Positions 35,610 to 44,628 of a DNA stretch of 64,000 bases are shown piece by piece (positions within the stretch are counted from its first letter, which is position 1; every line of letters starts with the position of its first letter). Position numbers and translations under genes: made by a program. The notes beneath the pieces are model-generated. The model worked only from the letters and a program-made list of their open reading frames with translations. It was not told the origin of the DNA and ran no database searches. The DNA comes from Shewanella jiangmenensis. GTDB taxonomy: Bacteria > Pseudomonadota > Gammaproteobacteria > Enterobacterales > Shewanellaceae. The DNA is taken from contig NZ_JAHEPS010000004.1 of assembly GCF_018596335.1 (NCBI RefSeq), positions 124,001-188,000 on the forward strand, in the 5' to 3' direction.

Positions 35610-37550
35610 ATGAGATTCAGAGAGCCGACCCATACCCCCTGGCGGGCGATGGCCATTTTTGCGCTGATAGCGCTGGTTGCCCTGATGCTAAGCCGCATCG
35701 GCCTTGCCATCTGGCAACAGGAGCGGGTTGCCGCCGCCGATGGCTGGAGCCACTTGCTGCTGCAGGGGATCCGGGTGGATTTTGCTACGCTCTGCTGGCT
35801 ATGGGGCGTTGCTGCGCTGGGCACAGTGATTTTTGGTGGCAACCATCTGGTGGGTAAGCTGTGGCTGTGGATTTTGCGCGCCTGGTTGACCCTCGGCCTG
35901 TGGCTGATGCTGTTTCTGGAAATCTCGACCCCGTCTTTTATTGAGGAGTACGGCTTTCGCCCCAACCGCCTCTACGTTGAGTACCTGATTTACCCCAAAG
36001 AAGTCTTGTCCATGCTGTGGAATGGCCGCCCGCTGGAGCTGATTTTCGGACTGGTTGCCTCGACGGCTATCCTCTGGGGCGGCTGGACCTTATCGGGCAA
36101 GCTGACCCGCAATCTTGAGTATCCGCGCCTGCTGTGGCGCCCTGTGTTGGCCGTGCTGGTGATTGCCGTGACCCTGCTTGGCGCGCGCTCAACCCTTGGC
36201 CACCGGCCGCTCAATCCGGCCATGGTTGCCTTTTGCGACGATCCGCTGGTGAACTCGCTCACTGTGAATTCAGCCTACTCGCTGACCTTTGCCATCACCC
36301 AGATGGGCAAAGAAGCCAACGCCGGCAAGATGTACGGCACCCTGCCGGAAGAAGAGATTATTGCCACCATAAGAGCCGAGAGTGGCCGTGATGCCACAAG
36401 CTTTGTCTCGGATGAAATCCCAAGCCTGTCGGAAAACAGCGCCAGTTATCAGGGCAAACCGCGTAACCTGGTGATTATTCTTCAGGAAAGCCTGGGCGCC
36501 CGCTTTGTTGGCAGCCTCGGCGGCCTGCCGCTGACACCCAATATCGACGCGCTTTCCAGCGAAGGCTGGTATTTCGACAACCTTTACGCCACCGGCACCC
36601 GCTCGGTGCGGGGCATTGAGGCGGTAACCACGGGCTTTACCCCGACTCCGGCCCGCGCCGTGGTCAAGCTTGGCAAGAGCCAGCAGGGTTTCTTTACCAT
36701 TGCAGAGCTACTGCGCCGCCACGGCTACGACACCTCGTTTATTTACGGCGGCGAGAGCCACTTCGACAATATGCGCAGCTTCTTCCTGGGCAACGGCTTT
36801 GGCCGCATCGTCGATCAGGACGATTACTCCAATCCGGCCTTTGTCGGCAGTTGGGGTGTGTCGGATGAAGACCTGATGCGCCGCGCCGATGAAGAATTCA
36901 AGCGCCTGCATCAAGAAGGCAAGCCCTTCTTCAGTCTGGTGTTCAGCTCGAGCAACCACGACCCGTTTGAGTTCCCCGATGGCCGCATTGAGCTGTTCGA
37001 GCAGCCCAAGCAAACCCGTAACAACGCCGCCAAGTATGCCGACTATGCCGTAGGCGAGTTTTTCAAGCTGGCCAAAGAGTCAGAGTATTGGAAAGACACG
37101 GTATTTTTGGTGGTGGCGGACCATGACAGCCGCGTTGGCGGTGCTGAGCTGGTGCCGGTGAACCGTTTTCGCATTCCGGGGCTGATTATTGCACCGGGTG
37201 TGGAGCCATCACGGGATCAGCGTGTGGTCAGCCAAATCGATTTGCCGCCAACCCTGTTGTCGCTGATGGGCATTTCCGGTCGTTACCCTATGCTGGGGCA
37301 GGATCTGACCAAGGTTCCCGCCGACTGGCCGGGCCGGGCGTTGATGCAGTACGACAAGAATTTTGCCTACATGCGCGGCGATGAGCTGGTGATTTTGCAG
37401 CCTGAGCGGGCGCCGGAAGGTTTCCGCTATCAGCGCAGCGACGGCACACTGCAAAGTGCGCCGCAGCCGGAGCATATGCAAAAAACCGCTCTTGCCTGGG
37501 CGCTGTGGGGCAGTATGGCCTATCAGAAAGGTTTGTATCGTCTGGAGTGA
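35610..37550 (+). CDS. LTA synthase-like inner-membrane sulfatase-fold phosphotransferase
   Basis: From the ATG at 35610 (GGAG upstream) the protein has 646 residues. Five membrane helices fill about the first 210. The C-terminal alkaline-phosphatase-superfamily domain is periplasmic: LVIILQESLGARFVGSLGG (metal Glu), YATGTRSVRG with the nucleophile Thr, and VADHDSRVGG (metal Asp-His). In Gram-positives the family polymerises glycerol phosphate for lipoteichoic acid. In Gram-negatives related proteins (OpgB type, phosphoethanolamine transferases) modify periplasmic glucans or lipid head groups. The substrate here is unknown. The stop codon abuts the convergent Q-rich gene (TGATCA shared). Confidence 0.9.
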   Translation: MRFREPTHTPWRAMAIFALIALVALMLSRIGLAIWQQERVAAADGWSHLLLQGIRVDFATLCWLWGVAALGTVIFGGNHLVGKLWLWILRAWLTLGLWLMLFLEISTPSFIEEYGFRPNRLYVEYLIYPKEVLSMLWNGRPLELIFGLVASTAILWGGWTLSGKLTRNLEYPRLLWRPVLAVLVIAVTLLGARSTLGHRPLNPAMVAFCDDPLVNSLTVNSAYSLTFAITQMGKEANAGKMYGTLPEEEIIATIRAESGRDATSFVSDEIPSLSENSASYQGKPRNLVIILQESLGARFVGSLGGLPLTPNIDALSSEGWYFDNLYATGTRSVRGIEAVTTGFTPTPARAVVKLGKSQQGFFTIAELLRRHGYDTSFIYGGESHFDNMRSFFLGNGFGRIVDQDDYSNPAFVGSWGVSDEDLMRRADEEFKRLHQEGKPFFSLVFSSSNHDPFEFPDGRIELFEQPKQTRNNAAKYADYAVGEFFKLAKESEYWKDTVFLVVADHDSRVGGAELVPVNRFRIPGLIIAPGVEPSRDQRVVSQIDLPPTLLSLMGISGRYPMLGQDLTKVPADWPGRALMQYDKNFAYMRGDELVILQPERAPEGFRYQRSDGTLQSAPQPEHMQKTALAWALWGSMAYQKGLYRLE

Positions 37551-38057
37551 TCAGACCGTCAGGGTGAGCCCGCCGTCCAGCGCTGGCTCACTGGTCTGAC
37601 GGTAAAAGTTACCCACATGGGCCGCGATGGCGCGGTACAGGCTGGCAGACTCACCGGCCGGTGGCGTGGCCATCTTGCCACCGACTGGATTTCGCGGTGG
37701 CTGCGGCTCGGTGCGGATGCGAACGTCTTTGCGATTAAGGCCGGCAGGCAGCCTTGGCGGTAGTTTAAGCGGCTTGGCGGGGGGCGTTTGCTGCGCCTGC
37801 TGCTCTGACTGTTTTTGCTGTTGCTGCTGATGTTGCTGTTGCTGGCGCTCATCCACCCGCTGCTGCAGTTTGGCCTGCACCTGAGGCTCGTCTGCGGTGC
37901 GTTCATTTTGCGGATTGAAGGCGCGCTCTTCATGGCCCTTGGTCAGCTCAGGTGCCGGCACTATCGGCGGCCGCTGCTGACTCTCTACCCGCAGTGAATC
38001 CGTCGCGGCGTTACTCGTCGCTAACGGTACCTGGGGATAGTTGGTGGCAATCAGCAT
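37551..38057 (-). CDS. Hypothetical Gln/Pro-rich protein
   Basis: From the ATG at 38057 (GGAG six bases upstream) the product has 168 residues; an ATG at 38105 has no ribosome-binding site. The middle is low complexity (repeated QQ blocks, then PPAKPLKLPPRLPAG). The C-terminal 35 residues (ASLYRAIAAHVGNFYRQTSEPALDGG) look ordered. No signal peptide or known domain is seen. I do not recognise it. Codon use is normal for the region. Confidence 0.7.
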   Translation of the reverse strand: MLIATNYPQVPLATSNAATDSLRVESQQRPPIVPAPELTKGHEERAFNPQNERTADEPQVQAKLQQRVDERQQQQHQQQQQKQSEQQAQQTPPAKPLKLPPRLPAGLNRKDVRIRTEPQPPRNPVGGKMATPPAGESASLYRAIAAHVGNFYRQTSEPALDGGLTLTV

Positions 38058-38245
38058 CGTGGCTCCGTTGGGCTGCGTGTCCGGCCTGAACCCGCCAACA
38101 TTCATCTAACGTCGACTATCGAAGAATGCCGGCGAATCGGCGCTGCTTAAATAATAACCTTTGCAGTGGCCGCGATAAAGCCTTGGGGTGCAATAAGCTG
38201 CGCGCGCCGGGTTTACCCCCGAGCTGATGGCGATGCGCTTATGAT

Positions 38246-38287
38246 CCTAAGCCTAAGGCTAAGCCTAAGCCTAAGCCTAAGCCTAAG
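38246..38287. repeat. Tandem hexanucleotide repeat, seven units
   Basis: Seven copies of CCTAAG in a row (the third is GCTAAG) run across the last bases of bioH and its downstream spacer. On the bioH strand every unit supplies an in-frame TAG, so the gene ends in a run of stop codons. Copy number could vary by replication slippage without altering the protein. Confidence 0.85.
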
Positions 38288-39065
38288 GCAGCTTGGCCAG
38301 CCATAGCTTGAGTCCGTCGATAAATTCCTCTGGATGGGAGAAAAACGGCGCGTGGGATGCCTTGTGCAGCAATAAATCCTCATAGTGCGCCGCCATTGGC
38401 ATCTGCGCCATGACCCGCCGTGGCACCAGACCATCAAGGCGGCCCCAAATCCGTAGCCAAGGCCGGTTAAGCTCGGCAAGTTCTGCACGCAAATCCACTT
38501 CTTTCAGCATGGTCAGTCCCTGCGCGAGTGCGGTTCTGTCCGGCAGCGGCCGCGACAACACCAAATCGCGCAGGCGGCGGATATCTTCTCGGGCTGTGTC
38601 GCTGCCCATGGCCTGAATCGCAAGAAAACGCTCTATGGTTTTTGGCAGGTCTTTCCCCAGCTCATCGCCGAACTGACGCAGCACCTGCGGCGGGATCCCG
38701 GGCCAGCCCTCGCTTTCCTGTGCAATAAAACAGGGCGACGAGGCGATGGTGATAAGTGCCTGTACCCGCTCGGGATAACGCAGCGCGGCGCGGCTTGCCA
38801 CCAGTCCGCCGAGTGACCAGCCAGCGAGAATCATCCTTGGCGGCAACTGCGCCATCAGGGTATCGACCCACATGTCCAGCATGCCATCCACAGGGGCGCT
38901 CAGGCCAAAGCCCGGCAGGTCGGCCAGATGCAACCTATACTCGGAAAATGCCTGCTGCAGCGGCAAAAATACTGCCCCGTTCATGCCCCAGCCGTGCAGG
39001 ATAACCAGATCCGGCCCCTGGCCGTGGCTGTCGATATGTATGGGGTGCGCTGAAGTCGGGTTCAC
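38283..39065 (-). CDS. bioH: Pimeloyl-ACP methyl ester carboxylesterase
   Basis: The 260-residue alpha/beta hydrolase starts with GTG at 39065 (GAGG upstream). It has LHGWGMNGAVF as the oxyanion region, nucleophile elbow AGWSLGGLVAS, the Asp in WGRLDGLVP, and the His in HASHAPFFSHPEEF. This matches BioH, which frees pimeloyl-ACP for biotin synthesis. The position beside comF (gntX) and near nfuA also matches E. coli. Confidence 0.93.
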   Translation of the reverse strand: MNPTSAHPIHIDSHGQGPDLVILHGWGMNGAVFLPLQQAFSEYRLHLADLPGFGLSAPVDGMLDMWVDTLMAQLPPRMILAGWSLGGLVASRAALRYPERVQALITIASSPCFIAQESEGWPGIPPQVLRQFGDELGKDLPKTIERFLAIQAMGSDTAREDIRRLRDLVLSRPLPDRTALAQGLTMLKEVDLRAELAELNRPWLRIWGRLDGLVPRRVMAQMPMAAHYEDLLLHKASHAPFFSHPEEFIDGLKLWLAKLP

Positions 39066-39067
39066 TT

Positions 39068-39871
39068 ATGCCTCGTGTCAGGGATGATGTTATGGCCAAT
39101 GCGTTACCGTGGCGGCTGTGGTGGTTACAGGCCAGGGCGCTGCTGCTCGGCAGTTTACCCAACCGCTGTCTTGTCTGTCATCAACAGGTGACCGAAGGGA
39201 CGGGGATTTGCGGTTTTTGTCTGGATGCCTGCTGCTATCAGGGGCCGGTATGCCTTGGCTGTGGTCGCAGTCTGGACGCCGAATTTGGCTTTTGCGCCCC
39301 TTGCCGCATTCTCAATGCGCTGCCGGTGGTGGCGGGGGCAAGTTATCATCGCGGCCTGGGTCATGCGGTGGCGGCGATTAAATATCAGGGCCAATTTGCG
39401 GCTATCGAGCCTTTGTGCCGGCGGCTTGCTTCGCGGGTGCAGCAGCTTCGGCAGGCCAGGCTTATCCGCCCCGTGTCGCTCTTGCTGCCTGTGCCCTTGC
39501 ACCCAACGCGCCTGCGGCAGCGTGGCTTTAATCAAGCTTATGAAATTGCGAAGGAACTCTCACGCCAGACCGGCATAGCCGTGGCGCCTGATCTGCTTGG
39601 CCGCTGTCGCAACACGCCGCCACAGGCCGGGCTTGATGGCCGAGCCAGGCGGCGAAACTTGCAGCAAGCCTTTGTTATCAATGGGGTGTGCAGTGCAGGC
39701 TCGGTGGCGCTGGTGGATGATGTGGTCACCACGGGCAGCACAGCCAGTGCCATTGCCACCCTGCTGGAGGCGCAGGGTGTGAGCGTACAGGTTTGGTGTC
39801 TTGCCCGGGCCGAGGCGCCCGGGCTGCTGGATGAGGCAGTTCAGGGCTCCATGGCTGCCGGCAGCAGGTAA
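39068..39871 (+). CDS. comF: ComF/GntX-family phosphoribosyltransferase-like protein
   Basis: The protein has 267 residues, or 259 from the ATG at 39092, which is equally plausible. N-terminal cysteine pairs (CLVC, CGFC, CLGC, CAPC) form a double zinc ribbon. The C-terminal phosphoribosyltransferase fold has the PRPP loop VALVDDVVTTGSTA. ComF proteins aid DNA uptake in competent bacteria; the E. coli version GntX was linked to growth on DNA. It is divergent from bioH by 2 bases and overlaps the tail of the M14 peptidase gene by 31 bases. Confidence 0.9.
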   Translation: MPRVRDDVMANALPWRLWWLQARALLLGSLPNRCLVCHQQVTEGTGICGFCLDACCYQGPVCLGCGRSLDAEFGFCAPCRILNALPVVAGASYHRGLGHAVAAIKYQGQFAAIEPLCRRLASRVQQLRQARLIRPVSLLLPVPLHPTRLRQRGFNQAYEIAKELSRQTGIAVAPDLLGRCRNTPPQAGLDGRARRRNLQQAFVINGVCSAGSVALVDDVVTTGSTASAIATLLEAQGVSVQVWCLARAEAPGLLDEAVQGSMAAGSR

Positions 39872-42372
39872 AGCGCGTTGCTGTACACCTTGGCTCCGCT
39901 CAGCCAGATATTGCGAAACAGCAGGTTATCAGCCATTGCAACCACCACACCCTTGCCTTTGGTTTCGGCAACCAGGGCGTTGCCAAGGCCGAGTGCCTGC
40001 TGATACTCATCGGCGAGAAAGCCCGCCAGCAGCGGCTTTTGAGCGTAATAGGCCGCCACGGTAAAGGCATCCTCACTGGCGGCGAGGGCAATCACCTTGT
40101 CTTTCATCACGGGTAACTGCTCGGTGCCTATGCCGTAGGCGAGGGGATGGCTGTTATCCAGCTGCCAGCTCACCACGGCGCCGCCTATGGTCTGACGTGC
40201 CTTAAGCGCATCGCGGTCGGCAAATTTCAGTGCTTTGGTATCAAATTCCTTTTGATAAAACGAGGCATCCTGCACCGCGGTGCGCAGTAAGTCGTGCTTG
40301 GCAAGCCAGCTGAGGGCACCTTTTTGGGCGATGACCACGCCGCCTGCTTTGACAAACTCGCCCAGCTTGCGGCCAAAGGCCTCGCCAAGCTCGCTGTAAT
40401 TGCCATCAGCGAACAGCACGTGGGTGTAGCCGCTAAGATCGAAACGCTCCAGATTATCCATGTCGGCGAGGGTATAGGGCTGATTAAGACCGCTATCGAG
40501 CAGCTGCCAGATTTCACCTACTTCGGTGGTGTCGGTGCCGCGCCCGGAAATCAGCAGCGGTTTGACCCTGGCAAGTGGCGCCATGTTGGCGCTGCCAAGG
40601 TCGATGCCGGAGGAGGCGCTGAAGGATGACACGGGGAAAAGCTCAAGCTGCGACTTGTCGGCAAGCTCGGTGAGCAGCGCCAGCAGCTCGCTGCGGCCCA
40701 GTGGCTGTTGTCCGGTGGCGACCATCAGGGTGCCCGGGCCAAATTCACGCTCGCCGCCGCGGGGGGTAAAGGCCCTGGTGGCAACCCGCACTCTGATATC
40801 CTGCTGATGCAGTGCGGCCAGAACCTTGGCGGCGGCGCCCTGACGCCAGTCTATTAATACGGCGACTGTGGATTCGGGCAGCGCCTTTGGCTGTTTAGCG
40901 GGTTTTGTTTGGCTCAGCGCCTCGCTGTCCGGGGCAAAATCGTCAGTCACAGTGAGATTCAGTGCCGAGCCAAAGTCCCAGGCGCTGACATCATAAAAGG
41001 TGCTGTCGGCAAAGCGGGTCCGCCGCTCAAACATGGCCTGCAGCAACAGGGATTGAGATTGTTTGTTTGGAATAAACAAACTGTCGTTCGGGGTATAGAT
41101 TTGCTTGTCTGATTTGATAGTTTGCTGCAAATACGCAAAGTGAATGCCGTGCTGGGTCAGCACCTCGGCCAGCGCATCACGGCGCTGCGGATCGCCCTGG
41201 GTATTGATAAGCCGACCTGAATCGTCACTGCCCTGTTTATCGGCGTAAAAGGCTTTTTGATAAGCCATCAACTCTTGGCGTAATGCATGGGTTCCACGCA
41301 GCGCCGCCAGCGAAGTGGTCAGCTGATTGTCGATGGCTTTGGCAAGGCTGATGCCGCCATGGCTGGAGTCCTGCATCTGGCCGCGGGCGCTGGCCTGTTC
41401 AAACAATACGCCCACAGCGCCATTGATGTCCGGGTAGGTGGAGCCTTTGCCGTAAAAGAAATCATCGAAGCTTTGGCGGCTGAAATATGGCTGCTGTTTT
41501 TGATCCAGCGCTTCGCGGTAAAAATCAGCCAGTTTCTCAGTGAGTTCCTGATTCTTTTTGGCCGTAAGCGGGTGAGTGCGCGATGGCACGCCGGGCTGGA
41601 AGAAGTAAGTTTCATCGTGGCCCATCTCGTGAAAATCGCCCACATAATGGGGCTGCCATTTATGCAGCAAGGCAACACGCCCACGGCTCTCGGGATGGCG
41701 CAGGAACAGCCAGTCGCGGTTCAGATCCGCCAGATAGTGATTGAAGCGGCCAGAAGGCCAGTTCTGGTTGTGTTCTTTGTGATTGTTGTCGCTGGTAGCT
41801 ACGCCAATGCCACGGTAACTGTTTGACCAGTTGGCGAATCTATCGAGGCCATCCGGGTTTTGGCTGGGGGTGACCAGCACCACGGTGTTTGCGAGCAGGT
41901 CGGTAATCCAGGGCTCCTGGCTGGTGGCGAGCTGCTCAATCAGCGCCATGGCGGCATGGGCGCCGCTGGCCTCGTCGCCATGAATGGAATAGGCAAGCCA
42001 GACAACCAGCACATCGTCTTTGGCGTTACCTGACTTAACCTCTAGTCTGGCTGCCAGGATCTCCTTGAGTCTTTGCTGGTTTTGCTCAGAAGTAATGACA
42101 GCGGTCAGCTGCTGTCTGCGCTCATGGCTGTAGCCGGTTTGCTCGAGCGACACTTTGGGATTGCTGCTCGCCAGTTGCTGCAGGTAGCCGTTAATCTGGT
42201 CATGGCGGATGTGCCACTCGCCAAGGGGATAGCCCAGATATTGCTCAAGTTCTGCCGCGATGGCGGGAGTGCTGCCAAGCAGGCACAGGCTAAGACAAAG
42301 GCGGCGAAGCAGGGTGCGTGACTTGGTCTGTCGCGGGGTAGTTGGCATGGCGTTGAGCAAGGCGTTTGGCAT
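39841..42372 (-). CDS. M14-family zinc carboxypeptidase, secreted
   Basis: The 843-residue protein has a signal peptide after a basic leader (LLRRLCLSLCLLGSTPAIAAE). The peptidase domain shows HGDEASG (zinc His and Glu), NPDGLDRFANW (substrate binding), a later DFHEMGH supplying the third zinc His, and VLFEQASARGQ, which holds the catalytic Glu. The C-terminal half has no catalytic motif, but contains a glutamine-amidotransferase-like segment (KLGEFVKAGGVVIAQKGAL), as in many large M14 proteins. It probably degrades peptides in the periplasm or outside. It is inserted between comF and nfuA relative to E. coli. Confidence 0.9.
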   Translation of the reverse strand: MPNALLNAMPTTPRQTKSRTLLRRLCLSLCLLGSTPAIAAELEQYLGYPLGEWHIRHDQINGYLQQLASSNPKVSLEQTGYSHERRQQLTAVITSEQNQQRLKEILAARLEVKSGNAKDDVLVVWLAYSIHGDEASGAHAAMALIEQLATSQEPWITDLLANTVVLVTPSQNPDGLDRFANWSNSYRGIGVATSDNNHKEHNQNWPSGRFNHYLADLNRDWLFLRHPESRGRVALLHKWQPHYVGDFHEMGHDETYFFQPGVPSRTHPLTAKKNQELTEKLADFYREALDQKQQPYFSRQSFDDFFYGKGSTYPDINGAVGVLFEQASARGQMQDSSHGGISLAKAIDNQLTTSLAALRGTHALRQELMAYQKAFYADKQGSDDSGRLINTQGDPQRRDALAEVLTQHGIHFAYLQQTIKSDKQIYTPNDSLFIPNKQSQSLLLQAMFERRTRFADSTFYDVSAWDFGSALNLTVTDDFAPDSEALSQTKPAKQPKALPESTVAVLIDWRQGAAAKVLAALHQQDIRVRVATRAFTPRGGEREFGPGTLMVATGQQPLGRSELLALLTELADKSQLELFPVSSFSASSGIDLGSANMAPLARVKPLLISGRGTDTTEVGEIWQLLDSGLNQPYTLADMDNLERFDLSGYTHVLFADGNYSELGEAFGRKLGEFVKAGGVVIAQKGALSWLAKHDLLRTAVQDASFYQKEFDTKALKFADRDALKARQTIGGAVVSWQLDNSHPLAYGIGTEQLPVMKDKVIALAASEDAFTVAAYYAQKPLLAGFLADEYQQALGLGNALVAETKGKGVVVAMADNLLFRNIWLSGAKVYSNALYLLPAAMEP

Positions 42373-42591
42373 GATGTATCCGGATTATATTTTTGTAATA
42401 CCAGCCAAATTAACAGGTTGCCGCCGGATTGACTATCCTGCCTTGGTCGGCAGGCGTGCAGCATTGATGGGATCTCATCGACATTTTTCGGGAACAGCCT
42501 TGGGCTGAGGGCTACTATCCGCCAGACAGAGCGAGTATCATAGGCGCAATTCTTAGTAAATTACTCAGGTTTCCCTGATGGAGCGCTCTAC

Positions 42592-43170
42592 ATGATTAGC
42601 ATTTCCGAAGCGGCTCAGGCCCATTTTGTGAAGCTGCTTGCCGACCAGCCTGAAGGCACCAACATCCGTGTATTTGTGATTAGCCCTGGCACGGCGCAGG
42701 CCGAGTGCGGCGTATCTTACTGCCCACCGGATGCCGTTGAAGACGACGACATTGAGCTGGAATTCAACGGTTTCAACGCCATGGTCGATGAGAAAAGCGC
42801 TCCGTTTCTGGAAGATGCCAGCATAGATCTGGTGTCTGACTCCCTCGGCTCACAGCTGACACTGAAGGCGCCCAACGCCAAGATGCGCAAAGTGTCTTCC
42901 GATGCGCCGCTGGTTGAGCGAATCGAGTACCTTATTCAGTCCGAAATCAACCCGCAGCTGGCCGGTCACGGCGGTAACATTATGCTGGTGGAAGTGACTG
43001 CCGACGGCGTGGCCGTTATCCAGTTCGGCGGCGGCTGTAACGGCTGCTCCATGGTAGACGTGACCCTGAAAAATGGTATCGAAAAGCAGCTGCTGGACAT
43101 GTTCCCGGGCGAACTGACCGGCGTGCGCGATGCCACAGAGCACAGCCACGGCAGCCATTCTTACCAGTGA
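42592..43170 (+). CDS. nfuA: Fe/S biogenesis protein NfuA
   Basis: The 192-residue protein has an N-terminal degenerate A-type (IscA-like) domain and a C-terminal Nfu domain with [15 protein letters not shown]. The CxxC pair binds a shared 4Fe-4S cluster in the dimer. It ferries clusters to targets under iron or oxidative stress. GGAG lies before the ATG. It follows bioH and comF as in E. coli, apart from the inserted peptidase gene. Confidence 0.96.
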   Translation: MISISEAAQAHFVKLLADQPEGTNIRVFVISPGTAQAECGVSYCPPDAVEDDDIELEFNGFNAMVDEKSAPFLEDASIDLVSDSLGSQLTLKAPNAKMRKVSSDAPLVERIEYLIQSEINPQLAGHGGNIMLVEVTADGVAVIQFGGGCNGCSMVDVTLKNGIEKQLLDMFPGELTGVRDATEHSHGSHSYQ

Positions 43171-43186
43171 TCCCTGCCGGGATGTG

Positions 43187-43214
43187 AAAAACGCGGCCGA
43201 TGCCGCGTTTTTTT
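43187..43214 (+). terminator. Intrinsic terminator after nfuA
   Basis: ACGCGGC / GCCGCGT with loop CGAT is followed by a T-run; the A-run in front may also serve the convergent strand. Confidence 0.85.
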
Positions 43215-43267
43215 ATGCTTAAGAAGCAGCGGCTTTAGACATCACTGCCTTGCAAATTGGCCGGCGC

Positions 43268-44614
43268 TCAAGGCGTTTGCTGCTCGATAAAGCGGCCATG
43301 AAAGCGGTAAAAATGCCAGCCAAGGCTTAAGCTTCGTGCTGCCATAAACGCGCTCATGGCAAGCCAAAGGGCGTGATTTCCCTGCTGCTGTGATAAAAAC
43401 CAGACCGGTAAAAACACCCCAAAGGTCGCCAGCAACATGCTGTTTCGCATCACCTTTCCCTGAGTTGCTCCGATATACACCCCATCAAACAGATAAGAGC
43501 CGAACGCCAGTATCGGCATCAGCACCAGCCAGGGCAGGCAGGTCAGGGCGGCCTCTTGCACCGCGCTGATGTCTGTCATCAACTGGATAAGCATGTCACC
43601 TCCGAGGGCAAAGGCGGCGCTGAAAAGCAGTGCAAACATGGCCGACCACCCGAGTGCCAGCGTGACTGCGCCGAGCAGCGCTGAACCGTCGCGCCGACCG
43701 ATAGCAGCGCCGGTTTCGGCCTCGCCATAGTAGGCAATGCCATCGAGCGCATAAGATACCAGCAGTAAAAAATTCAGCAGTACCGCATTGGCCGCCACCG
43801 TGGTATCGCCAATGCCCGCCCCCTTGAAGTTCATAAAAGCAAAAGTGAGCTGCAGGCACAGGCTGCGGATGAATATGTCGCGGTTAAGCCTGAGCAGCCG
43901 CCCAAGGCCTTGGAACAGCCCGGTAAGTTGGATTGGCGCGGCTTTCATGTGGGAAAGTGCGCGGCGCACGAACACTGCCGCCACGGCAAACGCCGCGACG
44001 TCGGCCAGCACAGACGCAAGCGCGGCACCCTTTACCCCCATGCCAAGGCCGAGCACAAACAGTACATCAAGCGCAATATTGACCAGATTGGCCAAAATCA
44101 GCTGCCACATGGCGGCTCTTGGGGATTGCCGCCCCAACAACCAGCCAAGCATCACCAGATTGGCCAGCGTCAGCGGCAGCGACAGTATTCGCACTGAAAA
44201 ATACTCGCGGCAATAGTGCAGCACCTCACTGCTTGCCGCCGACAAGGAAAGCACCAGCTCCAGCAGCGGCTGATGCAGCAGTACCAGGCTGCTGCCCAAT
44301 AACACAGCCAGCAATAAGCCCTGATACAGCAAGGCTTTTTGGTTGTGAGCGTTGCCGGCGCCAAAGGCCTGAGCCGTGAGCCCAGTGGTCGCCATCCGCA
44401 AAAAGCCCAATAACCATACAATCAGGGTGAACAGGGTTGACCCCAGTGCGACGCCACCCAAATAATAGGCCGCGCTCAGATGGCCTATGATGGCAGTGTC
44501 CACCAGGCCAAGCAGCGGCACAGTAATATTGGACAGCATCATAGGCAGTGCCAGCGCCCATAATTTTTTATGCCTTTCCCGGTCAAACCAGGTAAGCGAT
44601 AGTTGTTTTTGCAG
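43268..44614 (-). CDS. dinF: DinF-type MATE efflux transporter (probable CTG start)
   Basis: The protein has 12 membrane helices and the DinF-class start LPMMLSNITVPLLGLVDTAIIGHL, with TGLTAQAFGAG and an ordered C-half ending LSLGWHFYRFHGR. MATE proteins export drugs or metabolites using H+ or Na+ gradients. The first in-frame ATG (44542) leaves the family's usual leading residues untranslated: the frame upstream reads KKLWALALP, which matches ALWRLALP of E. coli DinF. No ATG, GTG or TTG precedes it. CTG at 44614, with GGGGA six bases before it, would give 448 residues and restore that part. The start is inferred; the family is sure. Confidence 0.88.
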   Translation of the reverse strand: MQKQLSLTWFDRERHKKLWALALPMMLSNITVPLLGLVDTAIIGHLSAAYYLGGVALGSTLFTLIVWLLGFLRMATTGLTAQAFGAGNAHNQKALLYQGLLLAVLLGSSLVLLHQPLLELVLSLSAASSEVLHYCREYFSVRILSLPLTLANLVMLGWLLGRQSPRAAMWQLILANLVNIALDVLFVLGLGMGVKGAALASVLADVAAFAVAAVFVRRALSHMKAAPIQLTGLFQGLGRLLRLNRDIFIRSLCLQLTFAFMNFKGAGIGDTTVAANAVLLNFLLLVSYALDGIAYYGEAETGAAIGRRDGSALLGAVTLALGWSAMFALLFSAAFALGGDMLIQLMTDISAVQEAALTCLPWLVLMPILAFGSYLFDGVYIGATQGKVMRNSMLLATFGVFLPVWFLSQQQGNHALWLAMSAFMAARSLSLGWHFYRFHGRFIEQQTP

Positions 44615-44628
44615 AGGATTTCCCCGGA

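Noticed and set aside
37790..37860. Repeat of CAG/TTG-like triplets
   Set aside because: It is the coding sequence of a Gln-rich stretch in the hypothetical protein, with mixed codons, not a CRISPR or microsatellite.
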